From an uncultured Desulfuromonadales bacterium (GTDB lineage Bacteria > Desulfobacterota > Desulfuromonadia > Geobacterales > Pseudopelobacteraceae), in contig CAIPTY010000083.1 of assembly GCA_903868145.1 (NCBI GenBank), positions 1 through 64,000 of the forward strand: DNA of 64,000 nt, given 5' to 3'. Below are positions 25,078 through 35,529 of this stretch, one piece after another; within the stretch, counting starts at the first letter, position 1; the number at the start of each line of letters is the position of its first letter. Position numbers and translations under genes: made by a program. The notes under the pieces are model-generated. The model saw nothing but the letters and a program-made list of their open reading frames with translations. It ran no database searches and had not been told where the DNA came from.

Positions 25078-26141
25078 GGAAGTACCGCCCCGCCTGTACG
25101 GCCGATTTCCAAACAGAGATTATTCAGAAAAGCCCGTACACCCGGTGTATCTGGCAGTTCACCCGGCAGCGGCTTCTTAATGAAGGTACGATGCATCTCA
25201 CGTACCTTTGACTCAGCCGCTTCGTGTCGAACATCGGACATTGCCAGCATCCTGAGGTGCCTGAAATTGTTATGGAGCATCTCCAGAAGCTCAAGGCCGC
25301 CCAGCGTACCGGAACCATCCATTTTCGGCATCATCAGATCGATCAGCACCACCGGGTTATCTCCGCTCCGACAGAGGGAATCAACCATGATGAGGGTGTC
25401 TTCACTGCGCTGCATGGCGTGGACGTCGAAACCCCTTTGCCGCAAACCCTCTGCCATGACCCTCAGTGTCCGTTCATCGTCATCGACAACGACCAGCGGA
25501 ATATTCCTGGCAGATGGTGTACGATCATCATCTGTCGATACTGAAACTTTCTCGATAAGATCAAATTCAAAATCGACATCGTGGTTTTCTGTTCCTGAAT
25601 TTGTATCCCCGCCCGTCTCTGCTTCATGGCGCATCTCGTCAAGTATGCGGGTACCCTCCATGGCAAGGAACTGCGGGTTAAGTCCCTGATCAAGCATGAA
25701 CTGAAGCGGATCAAGTTGTATGCCGTCAACGGTTTCTATGTGATCCCGCACGACAAACTCAAATGATCCGTCCTGCCAGCCGAACAGTGTAAAAACTACA
25801 TTTTCTATCTGCTCGCGGACGATTCCTTCAATGATACTTTGGGAGACACCAAAAAATTTGGTCAGGAGTGTGCCAAGCCGGTCGCGAAAACCTTCATCTT
25901 TTTGAAGTGCGAGGGCCTTGTGGAGAGTTGAAAGGTCGATCACCCCTTTCTGGAGGAGCACATCGCCAAGATTCTGTTGAAAGGAGGTGGATGTGGCTCT
26001 GACGACCTGCCCCGACCGAAAAATAATCGTGCTGTCCCTGCCTCTGCTGTGCAGGGACAGAATGCCGGATTTTCTGCTTAGGCTGACGATCTGCAGGATT
26101 TCACCAAGCCCGAGATCTTTGAGGTTTCCTACTAGGCTCAT
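25074..26141 (-). CDS. DUF4388 and receiver-domain protein, head of che operon
   Basis: The first 90 residues (MSLVGNLKDLGLGEILQIVSLS, then FRSGQVVRATSTSFQQNLGDVLL) match DUF4388, common in Geobacter and myxobacterial signalling proteins. A middle region leads to a receiver domain (LVVVDDDERTLRVMAEGL, VVLIDLMMPKMDG) from about residue 215. It is the first gene of the operon and overlaps cheA by four bases. It could be the CheY-like output or a regulator of it; no separate cheY is found in the operon. Confidence 0.85.
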   Translation of the reverse strand: MSLVGNLKDLGLGEILQIVSLSRKSGILSLHSRGRDSTIIFRSGQVVRATSTSFQQNLGDVLLQKGVIDLSTLHKALALQKDEGFRDRLGTLLTKFFGVSQSIIEGIVREQIENVVFTLFGWQDGSFEFVVRDHIETVDGIQLDPLQFMLDQGLNPQFLAMEGTRILDEMRHEAETGGDTNSGTENHDVDFEFDLIEKVSVSTDDDRTPSARNIPLVVVDDDERTLRVMAEGLRQRGFDVHAMQRSEDTLIMVDSLCRSGDNPVVLIDLMMPKMDGSGTLGGLELLEMLHNNFRHLRMLAMSDVRHEAAESKVREMHRTFIKKPLPGELPDTPGVRAFLNNLCLEIGRTGGAVLP

Positions 26142-26234
26142 GGGATGATGCCCCGGCTCCGGATTGATAGGGAATTCAAACGACGCGATGATAAACCATC
26201 AACATGATCAAGTAAAGCCTTTAGCCGCATCAAT

Positions 26235-27581
26235 CTACCGGTTGGGGCGAGAGGTGTCGGCGCCTGATTTCCTGTCCCTCCCGCGAAACATCAGTCGCAG
26301 GGGAACACCGTTAAATCCGAATGCCTCGCGAAAACGGTTGATGATATAGCGCTCGTATGAAAAATGGACGTTTTCCGGCTGGTTGGTAAAAACGACAAAG
26401 GATGGCGGACGGGTGGCAACCTGGGTGGAAAAATAGAATTTTACGCGGCGGCCATGGGATAGAGGCGCGTGGTGAGCCTCGGTGGCTTCGGAAAAAACGC
26501 GGTTCAGATCAGCGGTTGAAACTCTGCGCACAAACTGTTCCATAACCTCATCGACCGTGGTCACGATCTTGCCGATTCGCTGGCCGGTAGTCGCCGATAC
26601 AAAGAGTATGGGAGCATATGCAAGGTATTTGAATCCATCGCGAATCTTCTCCGTGTACCCGCCAAACGTGGCATTGTCCTTGGGGAGGGTATCCCATTTA
26701 TTCACCACAAAAACACAGCCTCGACCCGCTTCATGGATATACCCGGCGATACGCTCGTCCTGCTCGGTTACACCCTCTTCCGCATTGATTACCATCAGAA
26801 CCACATCGGCCCGCTCGATGCTGCGCAGCGAGTCAACAACGCTGTATTTTTCAAGTTTTTCAGTAGTTTTTCCCTTGCGCCGGATTCCGGCCGTGTCGAT
26901 CAGCAGATACTGCCTTTTGTTGCACATAAAAAGGGTATCCACAGAATCACGGGTGGTGCCCGGCGTTGGATTTGCCACAACCCGCTCGAACCCCAGGAGT
27001 CGATTGACCAGCGACGATTTGCCCACATTGGGTCTGCCGATGACGGCAATTTTTGTGAAATCCTCAACGTTTACCGTAGAATCGGCGGGCGGAAATACAT
27101 CCTGCAGGTTTTCCACCAGGTCGATCACACCTCTATTGTGCTCGGCGGAGATGGTAAAGAGTTTCTCCACCCCCAGCGAATAAAACTCTGCCGACTCATT
27201 TTCCAACTTGTCGCCGTCAACCTTGTTCACAACGTAGAAAACCGGTTTCCCGACCTTGCGCAGCATTCCGGCAACTTCAATATCAGCCGGGGTCAGGCCG
27301 CTGCGGGCATCCATCATGAACAGGATTACGTCTGCTTCTTCCATGGCAAGCTGAGACTGTTCACGCATCTGCTGCAGCATGCGGTCGCTGGTAACCGGCT
27401 CGAAGCCTCCGGTGTCGATCAGTATGAAGGGTTTGTCAAAGCGGTTGATATTGGCGTAATTACGGTCACGCGTAACGCCGGGCGTATCGTCGACCATGGC
27501 GCGGCGATGGCCGAGCAGGCGGTTGAAGAGTGTTGATTTTCCCACATTCGGGCGTCCGACGATTGCTACTATCGGTTTCAT
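26235..27581 (-). CDS. der: Ribosome biogenesis GTPase Der
   Basis: Der (EngA) has two GTPase domains and acts in 50S assembly. The 448 residues show the first G1 GRPNVGKST (residues 9-17) and a second [14 protein letters not shown] near residue 185, each with DTAG/DTGG switch and NKVD/NKWD motifs, and the C-terminal KH-like domain. It overlaps era by four bases, with era first in transcription. Confidence 0.96.
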   Translation of the reverse strand: MKPIVAIVGRPNVGKSTLFNRLLGHRRAMVDDTPGVTRDRNYANINRFDKPFILIDTGGFEPVTSDRMLQQMREQSQLAMEEADVILFMMDARSGLTPADIEVAGMLRKVGKPVFYVVNKVDGDKLENESAEFYSLGVEKLFTISAEHNRGVIDLVENLQDVFPPADSTVNVEDFTKIAVIGRPNVGKSSLVNRLLGFERVVANPTPGTTRDSVDTLFMCNKRQYLLIDTAGIRRKGKTTEKLEKYSVVDSLRSIERADVVLMVINAEEGVTEQDERIAGYIHEAGRGCVFVVNKWDTLPKDNATFGGYTEKIRDGFKYLAYAPILFVSATTGQRIGKIVTTVDEVMEQFVRRVSTADLNRVFSEATEAHHAPLSHGRRVKFYFSTQVATRPPSFVVFTNQPENVHFSYERYIINRFREAFGFNGVPLRLMFRGRDRKSGADTSRPNR

Positions 27582-28468
27582 TCGTATCCATACTCTCTGA
27601 GCTTAGACGGACGCTCACTCCAGTTTTCCTCCACCTTGACAAACAGCTCCAGAAAGATGCGCGTTCCCAGCAGTCGTTCGACGTCGCCACGGGCCTGGGA
27701 GCCGATCCGTTTCAGCATCTCGCCCTTTTTTCCGATAACAATCCCCTTCTGGGTGGTTCGCTCCAGAATAATTGCAGCCTGAATGGCAATCACGCCATTC
27801 TCACGCTCAGTAAAGCTCTCGATTTCAACGGCGGTAGAATACGGGACTTCATCACGGGTAAGTCGAAAGACTTTCTCGCGGATCATCTCGGCCACAATAA
27901 ATTTCTCCGGCATGTCGGTCAGGATATCATCGGGGAATAGCTGCGGCCCTTCCGGCAGAAATCTGCTGATAACGTCGACCAGCAGATCAACGCCATCGCC
28001 CATCCCCGCCGATACAGGCACAACTTCACGGAACGGGTGCAGATCCGCCCAGGCTGATATGCGTTCAAACAGGACCCGTTTATCGGGCAGCATATCAACC
28101 TTGTTGAGCGCCAGCAGAACCGGCGCCGTCACTCCTCTCAATGCCTCATGTACGATACCGGCATCGACCGGGGTCGTCGCTTCAACCACCAGAAGCAGGA
28201 GATCGACACCGCTGGTGGCCGACAGGGCCGCATCCACCATGCTTTTGTTCAAACGCGAGCGCCCGGCATGGATCCCCGGCGTATCGATGAATATGATCTG
28301 GCCATTGGGGATGTTATGAATGCCCTGAATACGGTTGCGAGTCGTCTGCGGCTTGTCGGATGTAATCACAATCTTTTCGCCGATAATGGCGTTAAGCAGG
28401 GTTGACTTGCCCACATTGGGGCGCCCGATGATTGATACGAATCCGGTTTTGAATTCTTTATTTTTCAA
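27578..28468 (-). CDS. era: GTPase Era
   Basis: Era binds the 3' end of 16S rRNA and helps 30S maturation. The 296-residue protein has G1 [10 protein letters not shown]3 DTPG, G4 NKVD and a C-terminal KH domain with [25 protein letters not shown]. The tail [17 protein letters not shown] is typical of the family. It forms an era-der pair, a common arrangement. Confidence 0.96.
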   Translation of the reverse strand: MKNKEFKTGFVSIIGRPNVGKSTLLNAIIGEKIVITSDKPQTTRNRIQGIHNIPNGQIIFIDTPGIHAGRSRLNKSMVDAALSATSGVDLLLLVVEATTPVDAGIVHEALRGVTAPVLLALNKVDMLPDKRVLFERISAWADLHPFREVVPVSAGMGDGVDLLVDVISRFLPEGPQLFPDDILTDMPEKFIVAEMIREKVFRLTRDEVPYSTAVEIESFTERENGVIAIQAAIILERTTQKGIVIGKKGEMLKRIGSQARGDVERLLGTRIFLELFVKVEENWSERPSKLREYGYE

Positions 28469-28501
28469 TTAGTTATTGTACTCTCTTTCAAGTATTTATT
28501 G

Positions 28502-29668
28502 CTACTTTGTTCTCACAAATACAAAATCCCCGCCATCGTCGCCGGAATTCCTGATCTGCTTGTATTCCGGCACCTGATCTGATTTCCCCGCTACGCGGGA
28601 TTTTATCTGACGGTGGAAAAGTTCCTCAGCGGTGAAAACCTGCTCCTCGAAGGTTCTAAGCGCGCCCAGGAAAGAGGCGGCAAAGATGGAATGCCCCTTG
28701 CCGCCGCCATCCGTCACCGGTTCGTTACCGCCGCTGGACATGAGGGTGCGTGAGGGGCGATCCAGCATCTTGCGGAGCATCTCGCCGCGCTCCCCCTTGC
28801 CTGCCAGATCGGTATTGATGCTGCGGTCGAGGGTGCCGGAATAGCAGGAATCGGATACAATCAGTACATGTCTGGAGGGAATGCGTTTGATGCTGGAGGT
28901 AATGTCATCGGCAATGATCCATTCAGTCGGGTCGTCACGCTGGGCGTCCACCGGCAGCCAGTAGGCCTTGCCAGCCGTTTTCTCATATTCGCCATGCCCG
29001 GCGTAATACACCAGGAGGCTGTCGTTCTCTCCCAGTTTTTTACTGTAACTGTTGAGATTGGAAAGTATCTCCTTGCGGGTTCCATTGGTCACCAGTCTGG
29101 TCTGAAACCCGAACTGGTTTTTCAAAAGCTTTTCAACTTCCTGTGCGTCACGAATCGCGGTCTGGAGCGGCGTAATATTTCGATAGGCGTTGTTGCCTAT
29201 GACCAGCGCATGGTAGGTGCCGCTCACGGCGGGAGATTTTGCCGTGGATGGCGCCGGAGAAGTGGCCACCCTGGCGTCGGCTGTCCGGTTGACGGTGAAA
29301 GTCCTGGTTGTCTGGTTCCTGTTCACATCCATCGCAATCACGGTGAAGCTGTTTTCGCCCACCTTGAGCAGCACCTCTGCCGAAAAGTTACCCTGTTCAT
29401 CCAATGCCGCCGCTTTGCCGTTAACCGTAACCTGGGCAACGCCGTTCCTGCTCTCGGCCCGACCCGCCACGGTGATGCCCGTGGTCTTGGCCACCGCCTT
29501 GAGTGAACGGGTCACATCCGGCGATGTGACGGTGATCGTCGGCGGCGTTGTATCAGCCGCAGTAGCCGCAACGGCGAGCGGAGCGCCAGAGATGCGGCTG
29601 CTGCTGCGGGCGGCCAGGGCGGATGACGCTGTCAGGAGCAGGATAAAACCGAAAAATAATGTTCTCAT
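28502..29668 (-). CDS. Secreted caspase-like (peptidase C14) protein
   Basis: A 388-residue protein with a signal peptide (MRTLFFGFILLLTASSALAA), an Ig-like/Big repeat domain (about 42-128) and a caspase fold. The catalytic pair is His225 in YYAGHGE and Cys275 in SDSCYSG; HALVIGNNAY (about 153-162) and the LLVYYAGHGE strand are typical. It would act in the periplasm or outside the cell on unknown substrates. It stands alone between era and glnS. No pro-domain cleavage site or partner can be assigned. Confidence 0.88.
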   Translation of the reverse strand: MRTLFFGFILLLTASSALAARSSSRISGAPLAVAATAADTTPPTITVTSPDVTRSLKAVAKTTGITVAGRAESRNGVAQVTVNGKAAALDEQGNFSAEVLLKVGENSFTVIAMDVNRNQTTRTFTVNRTADARVATSPAPSTAKSPAVSGTYHALVIGNNAYRNITPLQTAIRDAQEVEKLLKNQFGFQTRLVTNGTRKEILSNLNSYSKKLGENDSLLVYYAGHGEYEKTAGKAYWLPVDAQRDDPTEWIIADDITSSIKRIPSRHVLIVSDSCYSGTLDRSINTDLAGKGERGEMLRKMLDRPSRTLMSSGGNEPVTDGGGKGHSIFAASFLGALRTFEEQVFTAEELFHRQIKSRVAGKSDQVPEYKQIRNSGDDGGDFVFVRTK

Positions 29669-29746
29669 GGCCGATAGCTCCAGAAAATTAAAGAGTGAAC
29701 AGAAATAATGTGAATTTCATCGTAACTCTCAATGGTGGCAAAAGCA

Positions 29747-31414
29747 TCATTTCTTCGTCCACGCATCTTTCAGGGTCACAATCCGGTTGAATACCGGTTT
29801 CCCTGGCGCGGAATCCCGGGGATCGGGCCGAAAATACCCCAGGCGCTCAAACTGAAGCCGCTGCCGGCTGTCCGCAGATGCAAGTCCCAATTCCAGCTTT
29901 GCTGCCGGAAGTATTTCAATCGAATCATGGTTAAGAAACTGCCGGTAGTCGGCCCCGCCCCGGTCAGGATTCGGGTCGCTGAAGAGACGGTCGAAGAGAC
30001 GCACCTCGGCATCGATTGAATGAGAGGCCGAAACCCAGTGGATGGTGCCCTTGATCTTGCGCCCGTCCGCCGCTGAACCGCCCCGCGAGGCGGGGTCATA
30101 CTCGCAGTGCACCTCGATCGCCCTCCCCTGCTCATCCTTGATAACGCCGGTGCAGCGCACAATATAGGCATAGCGGAGACGAACCTCCGTTCCGGGCGTC
30201 ATACGGAAAAAACCCTTGGGGGGCGTTTCCTCGAAATCATCCTGTTCGATAAAGATTTCACGACTGAAGGCAACCGTACGGCTGCCCATCTCCGGTTTCT
30301 GGGGATGATTGGCCGCCTCAAACTCCTCCACCTGGGATTCCGGGTAGTTGTCGATCACCAGCTTCAGTGGACGCAGTACAGCCAGAGCACGGGGCGCACG
30401 TTCATTGAGATCTTCCCGAACACACTCCTCCAGAATAGACACGTCGATCCATGAATCGCTGCGCCCTACCCCGATCCGCTCGCAGAATGCCCGCACCGCC
30501 TCCGGTGTGAAGCCGCGACGACGGATGCCCACCAGAGTCGGCATGCGCGGGTCATCCCAGCCGCTGACCGTTCCGCTGTTGACCAGTTCGTGCAGTTTGC
30601 GCTTACTCATGACTGTATAGGTCAGATTGAGCCGGGCAAACTCGTATTGGCGTGGTTTGCACGGCACCGGCAGATTGTCGAGAAACCAGTCGTACAGCGG
30701 CTTGTGATCCTCGAACTCCAGGGTGCAGATCGAATGGGTGATGCCTTCCATGGCATCCGACTGGCCATGGGCAAAGTCGTACATGGGATAGATGCGCCAG
30801 GCATCGCCGACATGGGGGTGAGGCGCATGAATGATGCGATACAGCACCGGATCACGCAGGTTCATGTTGGGCGAAGCCATATCAATCCTAGCCCGCAACA
30901 CCCTGGCGCCATCGGGAAAATCGTCTCCCCTCATGCGACGAAACAGGTCAAGGCTTTCTGTAATCGGTCGATTACGAGAGGAGCTTTCTGTCCCCGGTTC
31001 GGTCAGTGTGCCGCGATGATTGCGGATTTCCTCTGCCGAAAGCTCCTCGACGTAGGCCTTGCCTTGCTGAATCAGGTACTCGGCCCACTGGTAGAGCTGT
31101 TCAAAGTTATCCGAGGCATAATACAGGTGCGTGCCCCAGTCAAACCCGAGCCAGCGGACGCTTTCCTTGATCGATTCGATATACTCGACCTCTTCTTTGG
31201 CCGGGTTGGTATCATCAAAACGGAGATGACAGCGACCTCCAGACTGCTGTGCCAGGCCAAAGTTGAGGCAGATCGACTTGGCGTGACCGATGTGGAGATA
31301 CCCGTTGGGCTCCGGCGGAAATCGCGTGACAATGCCCGCATGCCGACCGCTCGCCAGATCATCGTCAATGATGGTGCGAAGAAAATTACCTGAAACCGTT
31401 TGTTCTGTAGACAT
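29747..31414 (-). CDS. glnS: Glutamine--tRNA ligase
   Basis: A 555-residue class I synthetase. The HIGH-type motif is in [14 protein letters not shown] (about residues 33-46), the KMSKS-type VMSKRKL lies near residue 268, and the C-terminal beta-barrel domain for the anticodon is complete. GlnRS charges tRNA-Gln directly. It follows miaB by 14 bases and the two are probably transcribed together. Confidence 0.96.
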   Translation of the reverse strand: MSTEQTVSGNFLRTIIDDDLASGRHAGIVTRFPPEPNGYLHIGHAKSICLNFGLAQQSGGRCHLRFDDTNPAKEEVEYIESIKESVRWLGFDWGTHLYYASDNFEQLYQWAEYLIQQGKAYVEELSAEEIRNHRGTLTEPGTESSSRNRPITESLDLFRRMRGDDFPDGARVLRARIDMASPNMNLRDPVLYRIIHAPHPHVGDAWRIYPMYDFAHGQSDAMEGITHSICTLEFEDHKPLYDWFLDNLPVPCKPRQYEFARLNLTYTVMSKRKLHELVNSGTVSGWDDPRMPTLVGIRRRGFTPEAVRAFCERIGVGRSDSWIDVSILEECVREDLNERAPRALAVLRPLKLVIDNYPESQVEEFEAANHPQKPEMGSRTVAFSREIFIEQDDFEETPPKGFFRMTPGTEVRLRYAYIVRCTGVIKDEQGRAIEVHCEYDPASRGGSAADGRKIKGTIHWVSASHSIDAEVRLFDRLFSDPNPDRGGADYRQFLNHDSIEILPAAKLELGLASADSRQRLQFERLGYFRPDPRDSAPGKPVFNRIVTLKDAWTKK

Positions 31415-31428
31415 GAAAACCTCGAAAA

Positions 31429-32745
31429 TCAGATCAATTCCCCAACCAGGGAATTCTGGTAGGCCGCGACAATTCTGACATCAACAAAGCTGCCCACAAG
31501 CTGCTGACCGCCAATTAAATTGACCGTCTTGCCGCAGTCGGCCCTCCCGGAAACCTGTCCGTCACGTTTGCCGGGCCCCTCGACCAGAATCGTTTGTGCC
31601 GTGCCGATGAATGACCGGTTGATCTCAAGGGTGAGTCGCCTCTGCAACAGCAGGAGTCTTTCAAGGCGCTCCTGTTTTTCCTCTTTACCGATGGAATCGG
31701 GAAAGCCTGACGCCTGGGTTCCCGGTCGTGGCGAATACACAAAGGAAAACAGGTCGGCATACCGAACCCGTTCTATCAGATCCATCGTCTGCTCAAAATC
31801 TCCATCGGTTTCTCCGGGAAAACCGACGATCATATCTCCGGTTACGAGAATGCCGGGACGGGTCAATCTGAGAGCCCTGATCCTGTCCAGATAGAGCTCG
31901 CGGGTATATCCACGGTTCATGCGCTCCAGAATGGCATTGCTGCCGGACTGGGCTGGAAGCTGGATCTGGCCGCACAATTTTGGCACATCCTCAAAACAGG
32001 CGATCAGTTCGTCGGACATATCCTTGGGATGAGATGTGGTGAAACGGATGCGTCCGATGCCGTCTATGCCGGCGATCTGCCGGATGAGGCTGGCAAAAGA
32101 GGGCTGGTCACCGGCCGAGGTACCGTAGGAGTTCACATTCTGACCCAGCAGCACGACCTCTTTTACGCCGGAAGCTGCCAGCTGTTCCACCTCTGCGACA
32201 ATTTCGTCCGCACGGCGGCTGATCTCGCGGCCACGCACAAAGGGTACGATGCAGTAGGAACAGTAGTTATCACACCCCTGCATGACCGTCACAAAGCTGC
32301 TGACTCGGAATCCGCCCGACAACGCGGGGAACAGGTCCAGACGCTGATCATTGTCGATAAAGGCGGTCTCGCTGCGCCGCCGGCCCTGTTCCGCCCCCCT
32401 GACCATATCCGGCAGCAGGTGCAGGTTGTGAGTGCCGAACACCAGGTCAATCCAGGGAAATTTTTCCAGTAGCAGATCGCCTTCATGCTGCGCCACGCAG
32501 CCGCCGACGCCGATCAGCAGCTTTTTGTTCTTCTTTTTATGGACGCGCAGGTTTTCGAGGCGCTTGTAAACCTTTTCTTCGGCTCCTCCCCTGACACTGC
32601 AGGTGTTCAGCAGGATCATATCCGCATCCGCCGGTGCCGTAACCGTCATGAAACCGCAATCAGACAACATGCTCACGATCCGCTCCGAATCGCTCACATT
32701 CATCTGACAGCCAAAGGTCTCCATATAAAGGTGTTTCAGGCTCAT
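31429..32745 (-). CDS. miaB: tRNA-2-methylthio-N6-dimethylallyladenosine synthase
   Basis: MiaB adds the 2-methylthio group to i6A37 in tRNA. The 438-residue protein has an N-terminal UPF0004 domain with MCQ-type cysteines ([24 protein letters not shown]), the radical SAM triad in [18 protein letters not shown] and a C-terminal TRAM domain. Both iron-sulphur cluster motifs are present, so the protein is complete. Confidence 0.96.
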   Translation of the reverse strand: MSLKHLYMETFGCQMNVSDSERIVSMLSDCGFMTVTAPADADMILLNTCSVRGGAEEKVYKRLENLRVHKKKNKKLLIGVGGCVAQHEGDLLLEKFPWIDLVFGTHNLHLLPDMVRGAEQGRRRSETAFIDNDQRLDLFPALSGGFRVSSFVTVMQGCDNYCSYCIVPFVRGREISRRADEIVAEVEQLAASGVKEVVLLGQNVNSYGTSAGDQPSFASLIRQIAGIDGIGRIRFTTSHPKDMSDELIACFEDVPKLCGQIQLPAQSGSNAILERMNRGYTRELYLDRIRALRLTRPGILVTGDMIVGFPGETDGDFEQTMDLIERVRYADLFSFVYSPRPGTQASGFPDSIGKEEKQERLERLLLLQRRLTLEINRSFIGTAQTILVEGPGKRDGQVSGRADCGKTVNLIGGQQLVGSFVDVRIVAAYQNSLVGELI

Positions 32746-32863
32746 AGGCGTTGCGACTATACCCTTAATGCCCGCTTCAAGTCAACAAACGCGGCCGGTT
32801 ATAAAGCTGCGTCTCAAAATTTATGATTGACAAGACACTGCCTGCTGAATTCTAATCGTCCAG

Positions 32864-33565
32864 ATGCAGATAGATTGGCGTGACATAGACACTGTGCTCC
32901 TTGACATGGACGGAACCCTGCTGGATCGTCATTTTGATGACCATTTCTGGCTGGAACATGTGCCCAAACGCTGGGCCGAGCTCAACGGCACCGATCCGGA
33001 TTTTGCCCGAACGCATCTGCATGCCATGTTCAGATCACAGGAAAACACCCTGAACTGGACCGATCTGGATTACTGGTCTGATCGTCTCAAGCTTGATATT
33101 CCGCTGCTGAAGACGGAAGTTGATCACCTGATTGCCGTCCACCCTTTTGTGGTTGATTTTCTGCTGTTTCTCAAACAGCACGGCAAAGCGGTCTGGCTGG
33201 TCACAAACGCCCACTCCAAAACACTTGACCTCAAGATGAAAAGAACACGTATCGGCGGCTATTTTGATGGCACGGTCTCGGCGCATCAGGTAGGTCTTCC
33301 CAAGGAGGATGATCGCTTCTGGGGAGCCCTGAAGAGTTTCATACCCTATTGCCCGGAGAGGACACTTCTGGGTGAAGACAGCGAAAGCAACCTGGCAACC
33401 GCAGCACGGTACGGGATCCGCTATCTGATTTATGTCAGCCGCTTCAGTTCGAAGATTCTGCCGATCCCGTCACAAAACTTCGCTTCAGTCGAATATTTCA
33501 GTACATTAATTCCACAAGCAGGCTCCACAACAATTACCCTGCAACATTCAGGACATCAATTCTAA
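32864..33565 (+). CDS. HAD-family GMP/IMP nucleotidase (YrfG-like)
   Basis: A 233-residue HAD phosphatase with motif I LLDMDGTLLD (residues 8-17), motif II WLVTNAH, a Lys in motif III (VGLPKED) and motif IV GEDSESN. The arrangement and length, together with the HFDDHFWLEHVPKRWAELNG segment, match the YrfG group that removes phosphate from GMP and IMP. The final 20 residues (after STLIP) are extra. It has its own promoter region apart from miaB. Confidence 0.88.
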   Translation: MQIDWRDIDTVLLDMDGTLLDRHFDDHFWLEHVPKRWAELNGTDPDFARTHLHAMFRSQENTLNWTDLDYWSDRLKLDIPLLKTEVDHLIAVHPFVVDFLLFLKQHGKAVWLVTNAHSKTLDLKMKRTRIGGYFDGTVSAHQVGLPKEDDRFWGALKSFIPYCPERTLLGEDSESNLATAARYGIRYLIYVSRFSSKILPIPSQNFASVEYFSTLIPQAGSTTITLQHSGHQF

Positions 33566-33585
33566 AAAGCAACGGGTATTTCTCC

Positions 33586-34419
33586 ATGAAAATGCGGATT
33601 TTTCTCTTCATCCTTGTTTCACTCTGTGCCAGCACTGCCTTTACAACCGAAACCGAGATGGTTGTCGGAAAGTTCAGCAGTAGTGATCTGACCGGTTGGA
33701 AAGATGAGACCGTTATCGGATCAAGTAAAGTGTCCACATATACCTTTTTAAAAGACAATGGCAAAATTGTCCTTCAGGGCAAGAGCGCCGATGCGGCGTC
33801 GGGATTACTGCACAAGATCAAACTTGACCCGAAAACCAGTCCGATCATCAAGTGGTCGTGGAAGATCGAGCATACGGTCAAAAACGGGAATGAGCGGACG
33901 AAAGACGGGCATGATTTTGCAGCGCGCATCTATGTGGTATTTCCACGTGGTATGTTTTTTTGGAACCACCGCGCCATCGAGTATGTCTGGGGAAATGTGC
34001 TGCCAAAGGGTGAGTTCGTCCGTAGCCCCTACTCGAAAAATGCGGTCATGATTGCTGTAGATTCGGGGAATGAACTGGCGGGTAAATGGACCTTCCATAA
34101 GCGAAACTTTTATGAGGATTACAAGACCGCTTTCGGAGAGGAACCGCCAAAGGTGGGTGCTATTGCCATCATGACCGACAGCGACAACACCCACGAAAGT
34201 TCAATAGGCTACTATGGAGACATCTCGATCGTTTCAATCGCGGTCAAAACGGAAGACCAGAAACGCAAGGAGATCAAACCCAGGGAGGGTCTGCCGAAAG
34301 ACGCCCCCCCGAAGGAACTGAAGCCCAAGGATCAGGATCCGATCCCGGATGTACCGGCGCCCGTTACGCCGCAACAGGCGCCGGTACAGTCACATCTTGC
34401 GCCGGTAAAACCGAAATAA
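33586..34419 (+). CDS. DUF3047 secreted protein
   Basis: A 277-residue protein with a signal peptide (MKMRIFLFILVSLCASTAFT). The middle (about residues 25-215) matches DUF3047: WSWKIE, DFAARIYVVFP and GNELAGKWTFHKRNFYEDYKTAFGEEPPKVGAIAIMTD. The last 50 residues are Pro/Lys-rich and probably extended. Proteins of this family are exported and of unknown role; it is 20 bases downstream of the HAD gene and may form an operon with it. Confidence 0.85.
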   Translation: MKMRIFLFILVSLCASTAFTTETEMVVGKFSSSDLTGWKDETVIGSSKVSTYTFLKDNGKIVLQGKSADAASGLLHKIKLDPKTSPIIKWSWKIEHTVKNGNERTKDGHDFAARIYVVFPRGMFFWNHRAIEYVWGNVLPKGEFVRSPYSKNAVMIAVDSGNELAGKWTFHKRNFYEDYKTAFGEEPPKVGAIAIMTDSDNTHESSIGYYGDISIVSIAVKTEDQKRKEIKPREGLPKDAPPKELKPKDQDPIPDVPAPVTPQQAPVQSHLAPVKPK

Positions 34420-34420
34420 T

Positions 34421-34756
34421 TCAGATCAGCTTACGGCGTAACTGTTCAAGACGTGAAGTGCCCTCTTCGATCAGCCGAATCAGGTCTTTTCGCGCGCTTC
34501 CGGCCATTCCTTTCCCTTTTTCAAGCAGGTCATCGGTTTTATCGCCGAGACTGTCCACCAGATCACTGATGGAGGCGGTTACATCATCGACCGCCTCGCC
34601 TGCGCGGACTTTCGTCTTTTTTGCGTATCGCGTAATATCTCTCCGGGTTTTCCGACCGGACTGCGGAGCGTAGAGCAGAGCCAATCCAGCACCAATTATT
34701 CCACCCGCCACAATCAGCAATCCCGCAGCAGCGACCTTGTTTTCTCTTTCCTGCAT
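34421..34756 (-). CDS. YtxH-domain protein
   Basis: The ATG at 34756 is preceded by AAAGGAGG nine bases upstream, so I choose it over the longer frame (to 34861), which lacks such a site. The 111-residue protein has one membrane helix (AAAGLLIVAGGIIGAGLALLYAP) followed by the SGRKTRRDI motif of YtxH and a long amphipathic helix ending in LRRKLI. YtxH proteins are small envelope or stress proteins without a set function. Confidence 0.8.
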   Translation of the reverse strand: MQERENKVAAAGLLIVAGGIIGAGLALLYAPQSGRKTRRDITRYAKKTKVRAGEAVDDVTASISDLVDSLGDKTDDLLEKGKGMAGSARKDLIRLIEEGTSRLEQLRRKLI

Positions 34757-34946
34757 GGCTTGTAACCTCCTTTGTTGTGTTTCTGACATACTATCACGAA
34801 GTTTGATTAAAAGAACTCTCAATTTAATTTCTCTCCTCCTCCGTTTAAAAAAGAGTTTCATAAAATGGTTTCCGGTGGATTATATGGTATTGATTTGATA
34901 TAAAAGCAGAAATTTTAGTTATGCCTCTAATTGGAGGGTGCACATC

Positions 34947-35516
34947 ATGCCAATGAAACGCTGCGATTATGGGCATTACTTTGATGCCGACAAACACACT
35001 GTTTGTCCAGCCTGCGGAGTTCCGGAGCTTGATCTGGGGAAAACCAGACCGCTTGTACATTCACCTGCTCAGCCGGAAGCCATCTGGAAATCTCCGGCCG
35101 CTGACGAAGGGATGAACGTGCGGTACGATGCAGGCCGTGCGGGTACTGAGACCATCGCAATTGTTCGGAAGAAGGCCGGAATCGACCCGGTGGTTGGCTG
35201 GCTGATATGTATTGAAGGTGCCGACAAGGGCCAGGATTATCGGATCAGAAGCGAAAAAAATTTTATCGGCCGCTCCGAAAAAATGGATATACAGATCAGC
35301 GGCGATGACACCCTTTCCCGCGAAAATCATGCCATCGTGAGCTACAACCCGAAAAACAGCGTCTTCAAGGTACATCCCGGTGACGGACGCGGCATAGTCT
35401 ATCTGAACGGCAATGATGTGGACATCCCGCAAGAGCTGAAACAGTACGACACCATCGAAATCGGCCGTACCAAACTCTCGTTCATTCCGTTCTGCGGAGA
35501 GAAATTCCAGTGGTAA
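34947..35516 (+). CDS. Zinc-ribbon FHA-domain protein
   Basis: From ATG 34947 (GGAGGG eight bases upstream) the 189-residue protein has a short zinc-ribbon (CDYGHYF, then CPACG), an acidic linker and a forkhead-associated domain (FIGRSEKMDIQISGDDTLSRENHAIV, then GIVYLNG) that binds phosphothreonine. It is soluble. It opens a five-gene Ser/Thr phospho-signalling island and would read phosphorylation by the kinase encoded at its end. Confidence 0.85.
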   Translation: MPMKRCDYGHYFDADKHTVCPACGVPELDLGKTRPLVHSPAQPEAIWKSPAADEGMNVRYDAGRAGTETIAIVRKKAGIDPVVGWLICIEGADKGQDYRIRSEKNFIGRSEKMDIQISGDDTLSRENHAIVSYNPKNSVFKVHPGDGRGIVYLNGNDVDIPQELKQYDTIEIGRTKLSFIPFCGEKFQW

Positions 35517-35529
35517 AGGCTCGTATTAT

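Noticed and set aside
19014..26141. Possible CRISPR or direct repeats
   Set aside because: No regularly spaced direct repeat was seen here or elsewhere in the window.
26733..27536. 267-codon frame opposite der
   Set aside because: Shadow of a complete Der GTPase.
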